Positions 1 through 9,808 are shown, numbered from the stretch's first letter. The stretch is 64,000 nucleotides of DNA from Pseudomonas guineae (GCF_900113745.1 NZ_FOQL01000004.1:1-64000), one strand, 5' to 3'. Notes: generated from the sequence alone by a model not told the origin. Translations and numbers: made by a program.

Positions 1-34
1 GGTTTCCCCATGTGAGAGTAGGTCATCGTCAAGC
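1..34 (+). rRNA. rrf: 5S ribosomal RNA, 3' end (partial)
   Basis: The first 34 bases match the 3' end of Pseudomonas 5S rRNA as I recall it, including the GTAGGTCATCGTCAAGC ending that pairs with the 5' end of the molecule. The rest lies upstream of the window. A rho-independent terminator follows at once, as expected at the end of an rRNA operon. An rrn operon upstream of birA is the usual Pseudomonas arrangement. Confidence 0.9.
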
Positions 35-43
35 ACCTACACC

Positions 44-78
44 AAAACCCCCGATCAGGAAACTGATCGGGGGTTTTA
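44..78 (+). terminator. rRNA operon terminator
   Basis: A long GC-rich stem, AACCCCCGATCAG against CTGATCGGGGGTT with a GAAA-type loop, is followed by a T-run. It lies 10 bases after the 5S end and would end rrn transcription before birA. Confidence 0.9.
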
Positions 79-177
79 CTTTGCGCGTCAAAATCATACA
101 AGCAAACCTCAACCCTTTGATAGGCAACTAAACGGTGCATCGTTATCATGCGTGCCTTATTGCGTGGCGGAACTCAA

Positions 178-1143
178 ATGCTTGCATTATTAAGGCTTCT
201 TCAAGACGGACGTTTCCATTCTGGTGAGGCGCTTGGCGCAGCTTTGGGTGTTAGTCGCTCGGCGGTATGGAAGCGGCTTCAGGTTCTTCAGGCCGAGTTT
301 TCATTGCCGTTACATAGTGTTCGAGGGCGCGGCTACCGACTAGTTACGCCCTTACGCTTGCTGGATGCTGATTGGTTAAATGCTCAGGTGGGTGCGCCGC
401 AGTGGCGCGCTCATGTTATGCCAAACGTGGACTCGACCAATGCGGAGGCGCTGCGGCTTTTGCCTTCGGCGCCATCGCTTCCCTTCTATGTCTTAGCTGA
501 GCGGCAAACAAGCGGGCGAGGACGGCGAGGTCGTAGCTGGATCAGTCCTTTCGGTGAAAATCTCTATTACAGCTTGGTTGTTCGCGTCGAGGGCGGTGTC
601 CGTCAGCTTGAGGGCATGAGTCTGGTTGTTGGTTTGGCGTTGCTCCAGGTTATCCACGCCTTTGGCGTAACTGCGGCGGGGCTGAAATGGCCCAACGACG
701 TATTGGTTGGCGATCGTAAGCTTGCAGGTGTTCTGCTGGAGCTTTCAGGCGATCCGGCTGATGTTTGTCATGTGGTCATTGGCATTGGCTTAAATGTGAA
801 TATGCTTGAGGCTGAGCCGGGGGTTATTGGTCAGCCTTGGACTTCAATGCGCGCAGAGCTAGGGCCTTTGCTAAACCGAAACGAGTTGGTTAGCGAGTTG
901 AACCAGCAGTTGTCGCGATATTTGGATATACAGTTGCGTGGTGGTTTTGCGGCTTTGCAGGCTGAGTGGCAGGCTTGTCATCTCTGGCAGGGTCGAAACG
1001 TTGCATTAACGGCGGGTAACGAGCCTGTTGAAGGTCGAGTTTTAGGGGTGGATAGTTCTGGGGCAATCCGTCTGTGCGTTGAGGGGGGGGAGCGTGTTTT
1101 TAGCGGTGGTGAGCTCAGCCTGAGGTTACGTGATGATTCTTGA
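178..1143 (+). CDS. birA: Bifunctional biotin--protein ligase / biotin operon repressor BirA
   Basis: BirA activates biotin with ATP to biotinyl-5'-AMP and transfers it to the lysine of biotin carboxyl carrier domains; in family members with an N-terminal helix-turn-helix it also represses biotin genes. The 321-residue protein has that HTH at about residues 1-60. The catalytic domain follows, with the biotin/AMP-binding loop GRGRRGRSW near residue 115 and KWPNDV near residue 175. I chose ATG 178 because it gives the family N-terminus ([16 protein letters not shown]); an in-frame ATG at 148 would add ten unconserved residues. A run of eight Gs at 1083-1090 lies near the 3' end and could slip, but the frame is intact. 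One likely client is the carboxylase at 51671-54949, which carries an AMKM biotin motif. Confidence 0.95.
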   Translation: MLALLRLLQDGRFHSGEALGAALGVSRSAVWKRLQVLQAEFSLPLHSVRGRGYRLVTPLRLLDADWLNAQVGAPQWRAHVMPNVDSTNAEALRLLPSAPSLPFYVLAERQTSGRGRRGRSWISPFGENLYYSLVVRVEGGVRQLEGMSLVVGLALLQVIHAFGVTAAGLKWPNDVLVGDRKLAGVLLELSGDPADVCHVVIGIGLNVNMLEAEPGVIGQPWTSMRAELGPLLNRNELVSELNQQLSRYLDIQLRGGFAALQAEWQACHLWQGRNVALTAGNEPVEGRVLGVDSSGAIRLCVEGGERVFSGGELSLRLRDDS

Positions 1144-1879
1144 GCTCGACTGCGGTAATACCTTTATAAAGTGGCGTGTACTGAGTGATGGCAAGGTTGT
1201 TACGGGTGCCAGTGGTATTGTTGATTCCGATCAAGCGCTTATAGGTATTGTTCGTTCGCTAAATTTGTCTTTGGTTGCATGTCGTTTGGTCAGCGTCCGC
1301 AGCGACGTAGAAACCGAGATTTTGATCTCGCTGCTTGAGCAAGCTTTTACTGTTAAGTGCCTCGCTGCTCAGTCGTCGATTCTGCTGGCTGGCGTACGTA
1401 ATGGCTATGAACAGAGCCAGCGACTTGGGCTTGATCGTTGGCTTGCCGTCGTGGGGGCTTATCAAATTGCACATAAGGCCGTGCTGGTTATCGATCTTGG
1501 CTCCGCGGTGACCTCTGACTATGTTTCGGCAGAAGGCGAGCATTTGGGTGGGTATATTTGTCCGGGTTTGCCGTTGATGCGTACGCAGCTACTCACCCAC
1601 ACGCGGCGAACACGCTATGACAGAAATGAGTCTGATCGGGTGCTTGAAAATCTGGTTCCAGGGCGGGCAACTGCCGAGGCTGTTGAGCGCGGTTGTTTGC
1701 TGATGCTGCGAGGGTTTGTCGGTGGTCAGCTGGCACTAGCTGCTGAGCTGCTGGGTGATGATTTTGATATTTTTCTCACTGGCGGAGATGCTCCCTTAGT
1801 GGTGGATGTTATGCCGGGCGCGCGGGTAATACCGGATTTGGTGTTCATTGGCTTAGCGATCGCTTGCCCTATCGACTGA
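1133..1879 (+). CDS. coaX: Type III pantothenate kinase CoaX
   Basis: CoaX phosphorylates pantothenate, the first step of coenzyme A synthesis from vitamin B5. Type III enzymes belong to the ASKHA fold and replace CoaA in Pseudomonas. The 248-residue product begins with the nucleotide-binding motif [14 protein letters not shown] and has the second acidic motif [13 protein letters not shown] near residue 122. ATG 1133 is chosen over GTG 1130 because it gives the family N-terminus. The gene overlaps the 3' end of birA by 11 bases, so the two are probably co-transcribed and translationally coupled. Confidence 0.95.
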   Translation: MILELDCGNTFIKWRVLSDGKVVTGASGIVDSDQALIGIVRSLNLSLVACRLVSVRSDVETEILISLLEQAFTVKCLAAQSSILLAGVRNGYEQSQRLGLDRWLAVVGAYQIAHKAVLVIDLGSAVTSDYVSAEGEHLGGYICPGLPLMRTQLLTHTRRTRYDRNESDRVLENLVPGRATAEAVERGCLLMLRGFVGGQLALAAELLGDDFDIFLTGGDAPLVVDVMPGARVIPDLVFIGLAIACPID

Positions 1880-1887
1880 GGTCACGC

Positions 1888-2559
1888 ATGCGCTGGATGT
1901 TTTTGTGGTTAATCGTGCTGAATTTGTTCTATTACGTTTGGCATCAGCAGCAGGCGCCGTTGCGGGTTACAGAGATTGCGCCGCTTAACCTGATCCAAGA
2001 CAGTAAGCGTGATATTCGTTTGCTGAGTGAGTCTAATAAGGCAGCCCGGCGAGAGCTTGTCGAGGTTAAGCCTGCAGAGGCGGTGTGTTTGTTTCTGGGC
2101 AGCTTTGAACTTATGGCTGATGCCTCGGCGGTTGAGCAGCGGTTACTGAGCTTGGATATTCAGTCGCGCGTACAAAGTATGGATGCGGCAGCTGGAGTCG
2201 ATTATTGGGTTTATCTGCCGCCGCTGGCCTCGCGGCAAGCCTCGCTGCGTCAATTGCGAGAGCTGCAGGCTCGGAAAATCGATAGTTATATTATTACTCA
2301 GGGGGATTTGGCCAACGGCATTTCGCTGGGCATCTTTCCTCGTAGCGATTCAGCGCAGAGTGTTATGCAGCGCTTGCGGGATGCCGGTTATGAGCCATCA
2401 CTTCGAGAGTTAACGCGTGCGCATCGCAGCTTTTGGGTGCGTATATCTCCGCAAAGTCGGCGTTTGGCGGATGATTCGATACTGCAGCGTTTAGCTTTTG
2501 ACTTCAAAGGCTTAGAACAGCAATTAATGCCATGTGAGGGGGTTGCAAGGGCTTTATAG
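1888..2559 (+). CDS. Membrane-anchored SPOR-domain protein
   Basis: This 223-residue protein has one N-terminal membrane helix (about residues 4-20, MFLWLIVLNLFYYVWH), a linker, and a C-terminal region that resembles a SPOR domain (about residues 65-180, with GSFELMADAS and GIFPRSDSAQ). SPOR domains bind denuded peptidoglycan glycans, usually at the division septum, so a cell-envelope role is likely but the exact job is unknown. ATG 1888 is preferred because it follows a TGAGG ribosome-binding sequence; the in-frame upstream codon at 1864 lies inside coaX. It lies 8 bases after coaX, completing the birA-coaX-SPOR order seen in Pseudomonas. Confidence 0.8.
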   Translation: MRWMFLWLIVLNLFYYVWHQQQAPLRVTEIAPLNLIQDSKRDIRLLSESNKAARRELVEVKPAEAVCLFLGSFELMADASAVEQRLLSLDIQSRVQSMDAAAGVDYWVYLPPLASRQASLRQLRELQARKIDSYIITQGDLANGISLGIFPRSDSAQSVMQRLRDAGYEPSLRELTRAHRSFWVRISPQSRRLADDSILQRLAFDFKGLEQQLMPCEGVARAL

Positions 2560-2571
2560 AATGCATAGAAT
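2543..2571 (+). promoter_or_regulatory. sigma70-type promoter upstream of the tRNA-tuf operon
   Basis: TTGCAA-N17-TAGAAT is followed by a GC-rich discriminator (GGCGCCCGC), typical of stringently controlled stable-RNA promoters. It overlaps the last codons of the SPOR gene and would give a leader of about 120 bases before tRNA-Tyr. Confidence 0.6.
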
Positions 2572-2658
2572 GGCGCCCGCTCAGCAGGGTGGCCTTACAA
2601 GAACTCTGCAGAGCTGCTGTCAAAGTAGCTAAGCTCAAGTTTTTAAATGAGAAATTAC

Positions 2659-2687
2659 TTGACGGTAGGTTAGTTTGGCATGAGAAT
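2659..2687 (+). promoter_or_regulatory. Proximal promoter of the tRNA-Tyr operon
   Basis: TTGACG-N17-GAGAAT followed by a GC-rich discriminator (GCCGCCCC) starts transcription a few bases before tRNA-Tyr. With the promoter at 2543-2571 it would form a tandem pair for the tRNA-tuf transcript. Confidence 0.55.
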
Positions 2688-2699
2688 GCCGCCCCGTTT

Positions 2700-2784
2700 G
2701 GAGGGATTCCCGAGTGGCCAAAGGGATCAGACTGTAAATCTGACGTCATCGACTTCGAAGGTTCGAATCCTTCTCCCTCCACCA
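2700..2784 (+). tRNA. tRNA-Tyr (GTA)
   Basis: This is a class II tRNA with acceptor stem GGAGGGA pairing to TCCCTCC, an encoded CCA, and a long variable arm. The anticodon loop CTGTAAA gives anticodon GTA. The T loop is GGTTCGAATCC. It is first of three tRNAs ahead of tuf, the usual order in Pseudomonas. Confidence 0.97.
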
Positions 2785-2808
2785 GATTTAGCAAGAGCTG
2801 TAAGTTGA

Positions 2809-2882
<74 letters not shown>

Positions 2883-2908
2883 GTTTTTCTGTTCTTGCGT
2901 TATGTTTT

Positions 2909-2984
2909 GCTCATGTAGCTCAGTTGGTAGAGCACACCCTTGGTAAGGGTGAGGTCAGCGGTTCGAGTCCGCTCATGAGCTCCA
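2909..2984 (+). tRNA. tRNA-Thr (GGT)
   Basis: Acceptor stem GCTCATG pairs with CATGAGC and is followed by an encoded CCA. The anticodon loop TTGGTAA gives anticodon GGT. It lies 82 bases before tuf and is probably processed from the same transcript. Confidence 0.97.
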
Positions 2985-3066
2985 TCTAATAAAGGCAGAT
3001 ATGCAAGTATCTGCCTTTGTTTTATGGCGGTGATGCCGAGTCAATTCTTCTCTGGAGACAGTCAAA

Positions 3067-4260
3067 ATGGCTAAAGAAAAATTTGAACGTAGCAAGCCTC
3101 ACGTAAACGTCGGCACTATCGGTCACGTTGACCATGGCAAGACCACGTTGACTGCTGCTCTGACTCGCGTCTGCTCCGAAGTTTTCGGTAGCGCCGTTGT
3201 TGCTTTCGACAAGATCGACAGCGCCCCGGAAGAAAAAGCTCGTGGTATCACCATCAATACTGCGCACGTTGAGTACAACTCTTCGATTCGTCACTACGCG
3301 CACGTTGACTGCCCAGGTCACGCTGACTATGTGAAGAACATGATCACCGGTGCTGCGCAGATGGACGGCGCTATCCTGGTTTGCTCGGCTGCTGATGGTC
3401 CGATGCCGCAGACCCGTGAGCACATCCTGTTGTCTCGTCAGGTAGGCGTTCCATTCATCGTCGTGTTCCTGAACAAGGCTGACATGGTTGATGATGCTGA
3501 GCTGTTGGAGCTGGTGGAAATGGAAGTGCGTGACCTGCTCAGCACTTACGATTTCCCGGGCGACGATACGCCGATCATCATCGGCTCTGCGCTGATGGCT
3601 CTGAATGGTCAAGACGACAACGAGATGGGCACCACTGCTGTTAAGAAGTTGGTGGAGACTCTGGATAGCTACATTCCAGACCCGGTTCGTGCGATCGACA
3701 AGCCGTTCCTGATGCCAATCGAAGACGTGTTCTCGATCTCCGGTCGTGGCACTGTGGTAACCGGCCGTATCGAGCGTGGCATCATCAAGATCCAGGAAGA
3801 GCTGGAGATTGTTGGTCTGCGTGACACCGTTAAGACTACCTGCACCGGTGTTGAGATGTTCCGTAAGCTGCTCGACGAAGGTCGTGCTGGCGAGAACTGT
3901 GGTGTCCTGCTGCGTGGCACCAAGCGTGACGACGTAGAGCGTGGCCAGGTTCTGGTCAAGCCGGGCTCGGTTAAGCCGCACACTACCTTCACTGCCGAAG
4001 TGTACGTGCTGGGCAAAGAAGAAGGCGGTCGCCACACTCCGTTCTTCAAGGGCTACCGTCCTCAGTTCTACTTCCGTACGACAGACGTGACTGGTAACTG
4101 TGAGTTGCCAGAAGGTGTTGAAATGGTAATGCCAGGTGATAACGTGCAAATGACCGTTACCCTGATCAAGACCATTGCAATGGAAGAAGGTCTGCGTTTC
4201 GCTATTCGTGAAGGCGGTCGTACCGTCGGCGCTGGCGTCGTAGCCAAAATCATCGCGTAA
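3067..4260 (+). CDS. tuf: Elongation factor Tu
   Basis: EF-Tu is the GTPase that delivers aminoacyl-tRNA to the ribosome. At 397 residues it is full length. The G1 motif GHVDHGKT (about 18-25), DCPGH (about 81-85) and NKAD (about 136-139) are all present, followed by beta-barrel domains 2 and 3 ending in VAKIIA. The upstream tRNA-Tyr/Gly/Thr genes are the usual tufB context, while the downstream terminator and rpsJ are the usual tufA context. The gene is therefore a junction of the two loci: a single copy in a rearranged genome, a recombinant, or a collapsed repeat in the assembly. The codon use is that of a highly expressed gene. Confidence 0.98.
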   Translation: MAKEKFERSKPHVNVGTIGHVDHGKTTLTAALTRVCSEVFGSAVVAFDKIDSAPEEKARGITINTAHVEYNSSIRHYAHVDCPGHADYVKNMITGAAQMDGAILVCSAADGPMPQTREHILLSRQVGVPFIVVFLNKADMVDDAELLELVEMEVRDLLSTYDFPGDDTPIIIGSALMALNGQDDNEMGTTAVKKLVETLDSYIPDPVRAIDKPFLMPIEDVFSISGRGTVVTGRIERGIIKIQEELEIVGLRDTVKTTCTGVEMFRKLLDEGRAGENCGVLLRGTKRDDVERGQVLVKPGSVKPHTTFTAEVYVLGKEEGGRHTPFFKGYRPQFYFRTTDVTGNCELPEGVEMVMPGDNVQMTVTLIKTIAMEEGLRFAIREGGRTVGAGVVAKIIA

Positions 4261-4272
4261 GTGATGGTTTAA

Positions 4273-4303
4273 GAAAAAGCCCTCGCTTGCGGGGGCTTTT
4301 TTA
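4273..4303 (+). terminator. Terminator after tuf
   Basis: A stem of AAAAGCCC against GGGGCTTTT is followed by a T-run ending in TTATT, 12 bases after the tuf stop. It separates tuf from the S10 promoter, whose -35 box begins six bases later. Confidence 0.85.
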
Positions 4304-4308
4304 TTGGG

Positions 4309-4337
4309 TTGACACCTGCTAGGGGCGTCTATAGAAT
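4309..4337 (+). promoter_or_regulatory. Promoter of the S10 operon
   Basis: TTGACA-N17-TAGAAT is a near-consensus sigma70 promoter placed directly after the tuf terminator, with a leader of about 60 bases to rpsJ. Its strength and place fit the main promoter of the ribosomal protein cluster. Confidence 0.85.
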
Positions 4338-4401
4338 CACGCCTCCTTTTAACGGGCGTATTGCGTCCGTTGGGAATAGCAGCTTGGAATTTGAGGTCAA
4401 A

Positions 4402-4713
4402 ATGCAAAACCAACAAATCCGTATTCGGTTGAAGGCTTTTGACCATCGCCTGATCGATCAATCAACCCAGGAAATCGTGGAAACCGCGAAACGTACTGGT
4501 GCTCAGGTGCGTGGTCCTATTCCTCTGCCTACCCGCAAAGAGCGGTTCACCGTACTGACTTCACCGCACGTCAACAAAGACGCGCGCGATCAGTTCGAGA
4601 TCCGTACTCATAAGCGTGTCCTGGATATCGTCCAGCCAACGGATAAAACCGTTGATGCGCTGATGAAGCTTGATCTTGCGGCTGGTGTGGAAGTGCAGAT
4701 CAGCCTCGGCTAA
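4402..4713 (+). CDS. rpsJ: 30S ribosomal protein S10 (NusE)
   Basis: S10 is a small-subunit protein that also acts as NusE, linking NusG and the ribosome and joining NusB in antitermination. The start at ATG 4402 gives the conserved N-terminus [19 protein letters not shown] and the normal 103 residues. The frame is open further upstream to 4309, but that stretch covers the promoter. Conserved features are the internal [15 protein letters not shown] loop and the C-terminal VEVQISLG. It is the first gene of the S10 operon. Its partner NusB is encoded at 41777-42268. Confidence 0.98.
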   Translation: MQNQQIRIRLKAFDHRLIDQSTQEIVETAKRTGAQVRGPIPLPTRKERFTVLTSPHVNKDARDQFEIRTHKRVLDIVQPTDKTVDALMKLDLAAGVEVQISLG

Positions 4714-4797
4714 GACCGCCTTAGGTTTTAGTCGTGTAACGCTCTGAAATGGGCGGCCATAGCGGGTGAAAGCCCCGTACACTCATGAGGTTACAAC

Positions 4798-5433
4798 ATG
4801 ACAATTGGTGCAGTCGGACGTAAGTGCGGTATGACCCGCATTTTCACCGAAGAAGGTGTCTCCATTCCGGTTACGGTCATTGAGATCGAGCCGAATCGTG
4901 TCACTCAGTTTAAAACTGAAGAGACCGATGGCTATCGTGCAGTGCAAGTCACTGTCGGTGAGCGTCGTGCTTCTCGTGTTACTAAGGCGCAAGCCGGCCA
5001 CTTCGCTAAGGCGAATGTTGCGGCAGGTCGTACTGTTATGGAGTTCCGCCTTGAAGAAGGCGAGTACCAGGCAGGTGATCTGATCAACGCTGAAATTTTC
5101 CAAGCTGGTCAACTGGTGGATGTCACTGGTCAGTCCAAAGGTAAAGGCTTTGCCGGTACCATCAAGCGTTGGAACTTCCGCGGCCAAGACAACACTCACG
5201 GTAACTCCGTGTCCCACCGTGTTCCGGGTTCTATTGGCCAGTGCCAGACTCCAGGTCGCGTATTCAAGGGCAAAAAAATGTCCGGTCACATGGGTGCTGA
5301 GCGCGTGACTGTGCAGTCCCTGGAAGTAGTGCGCGTCGATGCTGAACGCAACCTGCTGCTAGTCAAGGGTGCCGTTCCTGGCGCTACTGGCGGCAACCTG
5401 GTTGTCCGTCCGGCAGCCAAGGCTCGCGGTTAA
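4798..5433 (+). CDS. rplC: 50S ribosomal protein L3
   Basis: L3 is an early-assembling large-subunit protein whose long loop reaches the peptidyl-transferase centre. The product has 211 residues, the usual length. The start ATG 4798 follows a TGAGG ribosome-binding sequence and gives [16 protein letters not shown]. The glycine- and histidine-rich loop [21 protein letters not shown] (about residues 127-147) contains the glutamine that PrmB methylates in enterobacteria. It is second in the S10 operon, 84 bases after rpsJ. Confidence 0.98.
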   Translation: MTIGAVGRKCGMTRIFTEEGVSIPVTVIEIEPNRVTQFKTEETDGYRAVQVTVGERRASRVTKAQAGHFAKANVAAGRTVMEFRLEEGEYQAGDLINAEIFQAGQLVDVTGQSKGKGFAGTIKRWNFRGQDNTHGNSVSHRVPGSIGQCQTPGRVFKGKKMSGHMGAERVTVQSLEVVRVDAERNLLLVKGAVPGATGGNLVVRPAAKARG

Positions 5434-5445
5434 GGGGAAGCTGAC

Positions 5446-6048
5446 ATGCAATTAAATGTAAATGGCGCTCAAGCCATCGAAGTATCCGAAGCCACTTTTG
5501 GCGGCGCATACAACGAGACCCTGGTTCACCAAGCAGTTGTGGCCTACATGGCCGGCGGCCGTCAGGGCAGCAAGCAACAGAAAACCCGTTCTGATGTGTC
5601 CGGCGGCGGTAAGCGTCCGTGGCGCCAGAAGGGTACCGGTCGTGCTCGTGCAGGTACCACTCGTGGTCCGATCTGGCGTGGCGGTGGTGTGACCTTCGCG
5701 GCTCGTCCGCAGAATCACGATCAAAAGCTGAACAAGAAGATGTATCGCGCGGCTCTCCGCTCGATTCTTGCTGAGCTGGTTCGCACTGATCGTATGATCG
5801 TTGTCGAAGACTTCAGTGTTGAAGCTCCGAAGACTAAAGATCTGCTGAACAAGCTCAATAGCATGGGTCTGACCGACGTATTGATCGTGTCCGATGCTAT
5901 TGATGAAAATCTGTACCTGGCTGCTCGTAACCTGCCGCACGTTGAAGTTCGCGATGTGCAAGGTTCTGATCCGGTCAGTCTGATCGCGTACGAGAAGGTG
6001 TTGGTCACCGTATCTGCCGTGAAGAAATTCGAGGAGCTGCTGGGATGA
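5446..6048 (+). CDS. rplD: 50S ribosomal protein L4
   Basis: L4 binds 23S rRNA at the exit tunnel, and in Escherichia coli it also represses the S10 operon by attenuation and translational block. The 200-residue product has the basic tunnel loop ([18 protein letters not shown], about residues 50-70). ATG 5446 follows AAGGGGAAG. I did not find the enterobacterial S10 leader hairpin upstream of rpsJ, so L4 autoregulation here is unproven. The stop overlaps the rplW start by 4 bases. Confidence 0.98.
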   Translation: MQLNVNGAQAIEVSEATFGGAYNETLVHQAVVAYMAGGRQGSKQQKTRSDVSGGGKRPWRQKGTGRARAGTTRGPIWRGGGVTFAARPQNHDQKLNKKMYRAALRSILAELVRTDRMIVVEDFSVEAPKTKDLLNKLNSMGLTDVLIVSDAIDENLYLAARNLPHVEVRDVQGSDPVSLIAYEKVLVTVSAVKKFEELLG

Positions 6049-6344
6049 ACCAGGAACGCGTATTTAAAGTGCTGCTTGGCCCGCACATCTCCGAGAAGGC
6101 AACACTTCTGGCTGATAAAAAAAGCCAATTCGTTTTCAAGGTTGCAATTGATGCAACCAAGCTGGAAATCAAGAAGGCCGTCGAAAGCCTGTTCAGTGTG
6201 AACGTTGCTGCTGTTAATACCGTGAATGTTCTCGGTAAGACCAAGCGCACCGCTCGCGGCCTGGGCAAGCGTAACGACTGGAAGAAAGCGATTATCTCGC
6301 TTCAGCCAGGCCAAGATCTCGATTTCTCCAGCAGTGCTGAGTAA
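6045..6344 (+). CDS. rplW: 50S ribosomal protein L23
   Basis: L23 lies at the tunnel exit and is the docking site for trigger factor and SRP. The product has 99 residues, the normal bacterial length, with the conserved start [19 protein letters not shown] and the extended [15 protein letters not shown] loop. The start overlaps the rplD stop in an ATGA arrangement, which implies translational coupling. Confidence 0.98.
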   Translation: MNQERVFKVLLGPHISEKATLLADKKSQFVFKVAIDATKLEIKKAVESLFSVNVAAVNTVNVLGKTKRTARGLGKRNDWKKAIISLQPGQDLDFSSSAE

Positions 6345-6358
6345 GGGAGGGGTGCATC

Positions 6359-7183
6359 ATGGCAATCGTTAAATGCAAACCGACTTCCCCTGGCCGCCGT
6401 TTTGTGGTCAAGGTGGTCAATCAGGAGCTGCATAAAGGCGCTCCTTACGCTCCGCTGCTTGAGAAGAAGTCGAAGACTGGCGGTCGTAACAACAATGGTC
6501 GTATCACCACCCGTCATATCGGTGGTGGCCATAAGCAGCATTATCGACTGGTCGATTTCCGTCGCAACGACAAAGATGGCATTCCAGCCACTGTTGAGCG
6601 TATTGAATACGATCCAAACCGTACCGCCCACATCGCTTTGATGTTGTACGCGGACGGTGAGCGTCGCTACATCATTGCCCCTAAAGGCGTGAGTGCTGGC
6701 GATCAGCTGATAGCTGGCATCATGGCTCCGATCAAGCCGGGCAACAGCATGCAACTGCGTAACATTCCAGTTGGTAGCACTGTCCACGGTATCGAGTTGA
6801 AGCCGGGTAAAGGCGCACAAATCGCACGTTCCGCTGGTGCTTCGGCTCAGCTGATTGCGCGTGAAGGTGTCTACGTGACCCTGCGTCTGCGCTCCGGTGA
6901 AGTGCGTAAAGTCCTGGCTGAATGCCGTGCGACCCTGGGTGAGGTCTCGAACTCCGAGCACAGCCTGCGTTCGTTGGGTAAAGCAGGTGCTAAGCGCTGG
7001 CGTGGCGTTCGCCCAACCGTTCGTGGTGTTGCCATGAACCCGGTTGACCACCCACACGGTGGTGGTGAAGGTCGTACCTCTGGTGGTCGTCATCCGGTGT
7101 CTCCATGGGGCTTCCCGACGAAGGGCGCGAAGACTCGTGGTAACAAACGCACCGACAACATGATCGTCCGTCGTCGCAAGTAA
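6359..7183 (+). CDS. rplB: 50S ribosomal protein L2
   Basis: L2 is a core large-subunit protein needed for subunit association and peptidyl-transferase activity. The 274-residue protein has the usual N-terminal OB-type domain and the C-terminal [14 protein letters not shown] segment (about residues 224-237), which holds the essential histidine, then the basic tail. ATG 6359 follows a GGGAGGGG ribosome-binding sequence. It is the fifth S10-operon gene, 14 bases after rplW. Confidence 0.98.
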   Translation: MAIVKCKPTSPGRRFVVKVVNQELHKGAPYAPLLEKKSKTGGRNNNGRITTRHIGGGHKQHYRLVDFRRNDKDGIPATVERIEYDPNRTAHIALMLYADGERRYIIAPKGVSAGDQLIAGIMAPIKPGNSMQLRNIPVGSTVHGIELKPGKGAQIARSAGASAQLIAREGVYVTLRLRSGEVRKVLAECRATLGEVSNSEHSLRSLGKAGAKRWRGVRPTVRGVAMNPVDHPHGGGEGRTSGGRHPVSPWGFPTKGAKTRGNKRTDNMIVRRRK

Positions 7184-7199
7184 ATAGAGGGATACGACA

Positions 7200-7475
7200 G
7201 TGCCACGTTCTCTGAAAAAAGGTCCTTTTATTGATCTTCACCTACTGAAGAAGATCGAAGTGGCGGTGGAAAAGAACGATCGCAAGCCAGTGAAAACCTG
7301 GTCGCGTCGTTCCATGATCCTGCCGCAAATGGTCGGTTTGACCATTGCAGTACATAACGGTCGTCAACATGTCCCAGTTCTTGTGAACGAAGACATGGTC
7401 GGCCACAAACTAGGCGAATTTGCCGGCACTCGTACCTATCGTGGGCACGTGGCTGACAAGAAAGCCAAGCGTTAA
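7200..7475 (+). CDS. rpsS: 30S ribosomal protein S19
   Basis: S19 binds the head of the 30S subunit close to S13 and contacts A-site tRNA. The 91-residue product starts at a GTG codon (7200), which gives the conserved (M)[11 protein letters not shown] and follows AGAGGGATACGACA; no in-frame ATG gives a better fit. The C-terminal [20 protein letters not shown] segment is conserved. It is followed 11 bases later by rplV. Confidence 0.97.
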   Translation: MPRSLKKGPFIDLHLLKKIEVAVEKNDRKPVKTWSRRSMILPQMVGLTIAVHNGRQHVPVLVNEDMVGHKLGEFAGTRTYRGHVADKKAKR

Positions 7476-7486
7476 GGGGTAGGGAA

Positions 7487-7819
7487 ATGGAAGTAGCCGC
7501 TAAGTTGTCGGGCGCTCGCATATCTGCCCAGAAAGCCCGCTTGGTCGCCGACCAGATCCGCGGGAAGAAGGTGGGCGAAGCGCTCAACCTCCTGGCTTTC
7601 AGCAGTAAGAAAGCCGCCGAGATCATTAAGAAAGTGCTGGAGTCGGCTGTAGCCAACGCCGAGCACAACGAAGGCGCAGACGTTGATGACTTGAAGGTCA
7701 GCACCGTTTTCGTCAACGAAGGGCGTTCGCTGAAGCGAATCATGCCGCGTGCCAAAGGCCGCGCTGATCGCATCGTCAAGCGGTCTTGCCATATCACTGT
7801 CAAGGTTGCGGACAAGTAA
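7487..7819 (+). CDS. rplV: 50S ribosomal protein L22
   Basis: L22 binds all six 23S rRNA domains, and its long beta-hairpin forms the tunnel constriction that senses arrest peptides and macrolides. The 110-residue product matches the family length. The start [21 protein letters not shown] and the hairpin tip region [15 protein letters not shown] (about residues 83-97) are present, with no insertion or deletion visible there. The start follows AAGGGGTAGGG. Confidence 0.98.
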   Translation: MEVAAKLSGARISAQKARLVADQIRGKKVGEALNLLAFSSKKAAEIIKKVLESAVANAEHNEGADVDDLKVSTVFVNEGRSLKRIMPRAKGRADRIVKRSCHITVKVADK

Positions 7820-7832
7820 CGGAGTCGATCAG

Positions 7833-8519
7833 ATGGGTCAGAAAGTACATCCCATTGGCATTCGCCTGGGAATCGTCAAGGAGCACACCTCCGTCTGGTA
7901 CGCCAGCGGTCGGACTTATGCGGACTATTTGTTCGCTGATCTGAAGGTGCGCGAATACCTCCAAGACAAACTAAAAAGCGCGTCCGTAAGCCGTATCGAC
8001 ATTGCTCGTCCGGCTCAGACTGCACGTATCACCATCCACACTGCTCGCCCCGGTATCGTTATCGGTAAGAAAGGTGAAGATGTTGAGAAGCTGCGTCAGG
8101 ACCTGACCAAGCAAATGGGTGTGCCTGTGCACATCAATATCGAAGAGATCCGTAAGCCGGAGCTCGACGGTATGCTGGTTGCGCAGAGCGTAGCTCAGCA
8201 GTTGGAGCGTCGTGTGATGTTCCGTCGCGCTATGAAGCGCGCTGTACAGAACGCCATGCGTATTGGTGCCAAGGGCATCAAAATCCAAGTGAGCGGTCGT
8301 CTCGGCGGTGCTGAAATTGCACGTACCGAATGGTATCGCGAAGGTCGTGTGCCGTTGCACACCCTGCGTGCTGATATCGACTATGCCACGTACGAAGCGC
8401 ACACCACTTACGGTGTGATCGGTGTCAAGGTTTGGATCTTCAAAGGCGAAGTAATTGGTGGCCTTAAAGAAGAACTGAAACCGCAAGCACCTGCGCCTCG
8501 TAAAAAAGCTGCTAAGTAA
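7833..8519 (+). CDS. rpsC: 30S ribosomal protein S3
   Basis: S3 sits at the mRNA entry channel and has helicase activity together with S4 and S5. ATG 7833 gives the universal [13 protein letters not shown] and a normal 228 residues; an open stretch back to 7749 overlaps rplV and is rejected. The KH domain motif [15 protein letters not shown] (about residues 72-86) and the C-terminal S3 domain ([21 protein letters not shown]) follow. The C-terminus is alanine- and lysine-rich. Confidence 0.98.
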   Translation: MGQKVHPIGIRLGIVKEHTSVWYASGRTYADYLFADLKVREYLQDKLKSASVSRIDIARPAQTARITIHTARPGIVIGKKGEDVEKLRQDLTKQMGVPVHINIEEIRKPELDGMLVAQSVAQQLERRVMFRRAMKRAVQNAMRIGAKGIKIQVSGRLGGAEIARTEWYREGRVPLHTLRADIDYATYEAHTTYGVIGVKVWIFKGEVIGGLKEELKPQAPAPRKKAAK

Positions 8520-8531
8520 GGGGTACGCCAA

Positions 8532-8945
8532 ATGTTGCAACCAAAGCGTACGAAGTTCCGTAAGCAGATGACCGGCCACAACCGTGGTCTGGCTCAGCGC
8601 GGTAGCAAAGTCAGCTTCGGCGAATATGCGCTGAAGTCTGTTGCCCGCGGTCGTCTCACCGCCCGTCAGATTGAGTCCGCTCGTCGTGCTCTGACTCGTC
8701 ACGTTAAGCGTGGCGGGAAAATCTGGATTCGCGTTTTCCCGGACAAGCCGGTTACCAAGAAGCCTCTCGAAGTGCGGATGGGTAAAGGTAAGGGTAGCGT
8801 TGAGTATTGGGTAGCCCAGATCCAGCCAGGCAAAGTCCTGTATGAGATCGAAGGCGTTTCCGAAGAGTTGGCGCGTGAGGCTTTCGCCCTGGCTGCTGCA
8901 AAGCTGCCACTCGCTACCACTTTTGTTAAGCGGACGGTGATGTGA
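8532..8945 (+). CDS. rplP: 50S ribosomal protein L16
   Basis: L16 orders 23S helices around the A site and is among the last proteins to join the large subunit. The 137-residue product has the conserved start [19 protein letters not shown] and the arginine-rich loop [17 protein letters not shown]. The stop TGA shares its last base with the rpmC ATG, so translation is coupled. Confidence 0.98.
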
Positions 8946-9136
8946 TGAAGGCGAATGAACTTCGTGAAAAATCAGCACAGCAGCTGAACGAGCAACTGCT
9001 CGGCCTGCTGCGCGACCAGTTCAATCTGCGTATGCAGAAAGCGACTGGCCAGTTGGGGCAGTCTCACCTGCTCTCGCAAGTTAAGCGCGACATCGCTCGT
9101 GTGAAAACTGTGCTCAACCAGCAGGCAGGTAAGTGA
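8945..9136 (+). CDS. rpmC: 50S ribosomal protein L29
   Basis: L29 is a small helical protein beside L23 at the tunnel exit. The product has 63 residues with the family pattern [19 protein letters not shown] and [20 protein letters not shown] 8945, overlapping the rplP stop as TGATG, is chosen over GTG 8942 because it gives the usual N-terminus. Confidence 0.97.
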
Positions 9137-9138
9137 TC

Positions 9139-9405
9139 ATGGCTGAAGCCGAAAAAACAGTCCGTACGCTGACCGGCCGTGTCGTCAGCGACAAGATGGA
9201 CAAGACCATCACCGTATTGATCGAGCGTCGCGTTAAGCACCCGATCTACGGTAAATATGTCAAGCGTTCGACCAAGCTGCACGCGCACGACGAAACCAAC
9301 CAGAGCAAGATCGGCGACAAAGTTTCCATTCGTGAAACGCGTCCCGTCGCCAAGACTAAGTCTTGGGCGCTGGTTGAGATCCTCGAACGCGCAGTGGAAG
9401 TCTAA
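9139..9405 (+). CDS. rpsQ: 30S ribosomal protein S17
   Basis: S17 is a primary 16S rRNA-binding OB-fold protein of the 30S body. ATG 9139 gives [15 protein letters not shown] and 88 residues, which fits the family; GTG 9133 would add two residues. The conserved segments [15 protein letters not shown] and [20 protein letters not shown] are present. It starts 2 bases after rpmC ends, with the ribosome-binding site inside rpmC (CAGGTAAG). Confidence 0.97.
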   Translation: MAEAEKTVRTLTGRVVSDKMDKTITVLIERRVKHPIYGKYVKRSTKLHAHDETNQSKIGDKVSIRETRPVAKTKSWALVEILERAVEV

Positions 9406-9428
9406 GGGCTAAGGGTCGGAGAAATTAT

Positions 9429-9797
9429 ATGATTCAGACTCAATCCATGCTCGACGTCGCTGACAACAGCGGTGCTCGTCGCGTTATGTGTATCAAGGTG
9501 CTGGGCGGTTCTCATCGTCGTTATGCAGGCATCGGCGACATCATCAAAGTGACCGTTAAGGAAGCAATTCCGCGCGGTAAAGTGAAGAAAGGCCAAGTGA
9601 TGACTGCAGTAGTAGTCCGCACACGTCACGGCGTTCGTCGCCCTGATGGCTCGATCATTCGCTTCGATGGCAACGCTGCTGTTCTGCTGAACAACAAGCA
9701 AGAGCCAATCGGCACTCGTATTTTTGGGCCAGTGACTCGTGAGCTTCGTAATGAGAAGTTCATGAAGATCGTCTCGCTCGCCCCTGAAGTGCTCTAA
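9429..9797 (+). CDS. rplN: 50S ribosomal protein L14
   Basis: L14 forms intersubunit bridges and is the binding site of the silencing factor RsfS. The 122-residue protein begins [19 protein letters not shown] and ends IVSLAPEVL, as is typical. The start follows GGTCGGAGAA. It is the first gene of the segment corresponding to the spc operon; I see no terminator between rpsQ and rplN. Confidence 0.98.
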   Translation: MIQTQSMLDVADNSGARRVMCIKVLGGSHRRYAGIGDIIKVTVKEAIPRGKVKKGQVMTAVVVRTRHGVRRPDGSIIRFDGNAAVLLNNKQEPIGTRIFGPVTRELRNEKFMKIVSLAPEVL

Positions 9798-9808
9798 GGA
9801 GATCCGAC

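Noticed and set aside
4309..4401. N-terminal extension of rpsJ
   Set aside because: The stretch holds the S10 promoter and has no similarity to S10. The ATG at 4402 gives the normal 103-residue protein.
3022..4461. Long open frame on the minus strand opposite tuf (479 codons)
   Set aside because: It mirrors tuf codon bias, has no ribosome-binding site or known family, and spans the tuf terminator and the S10 promoter. It is a shadow of tuf.
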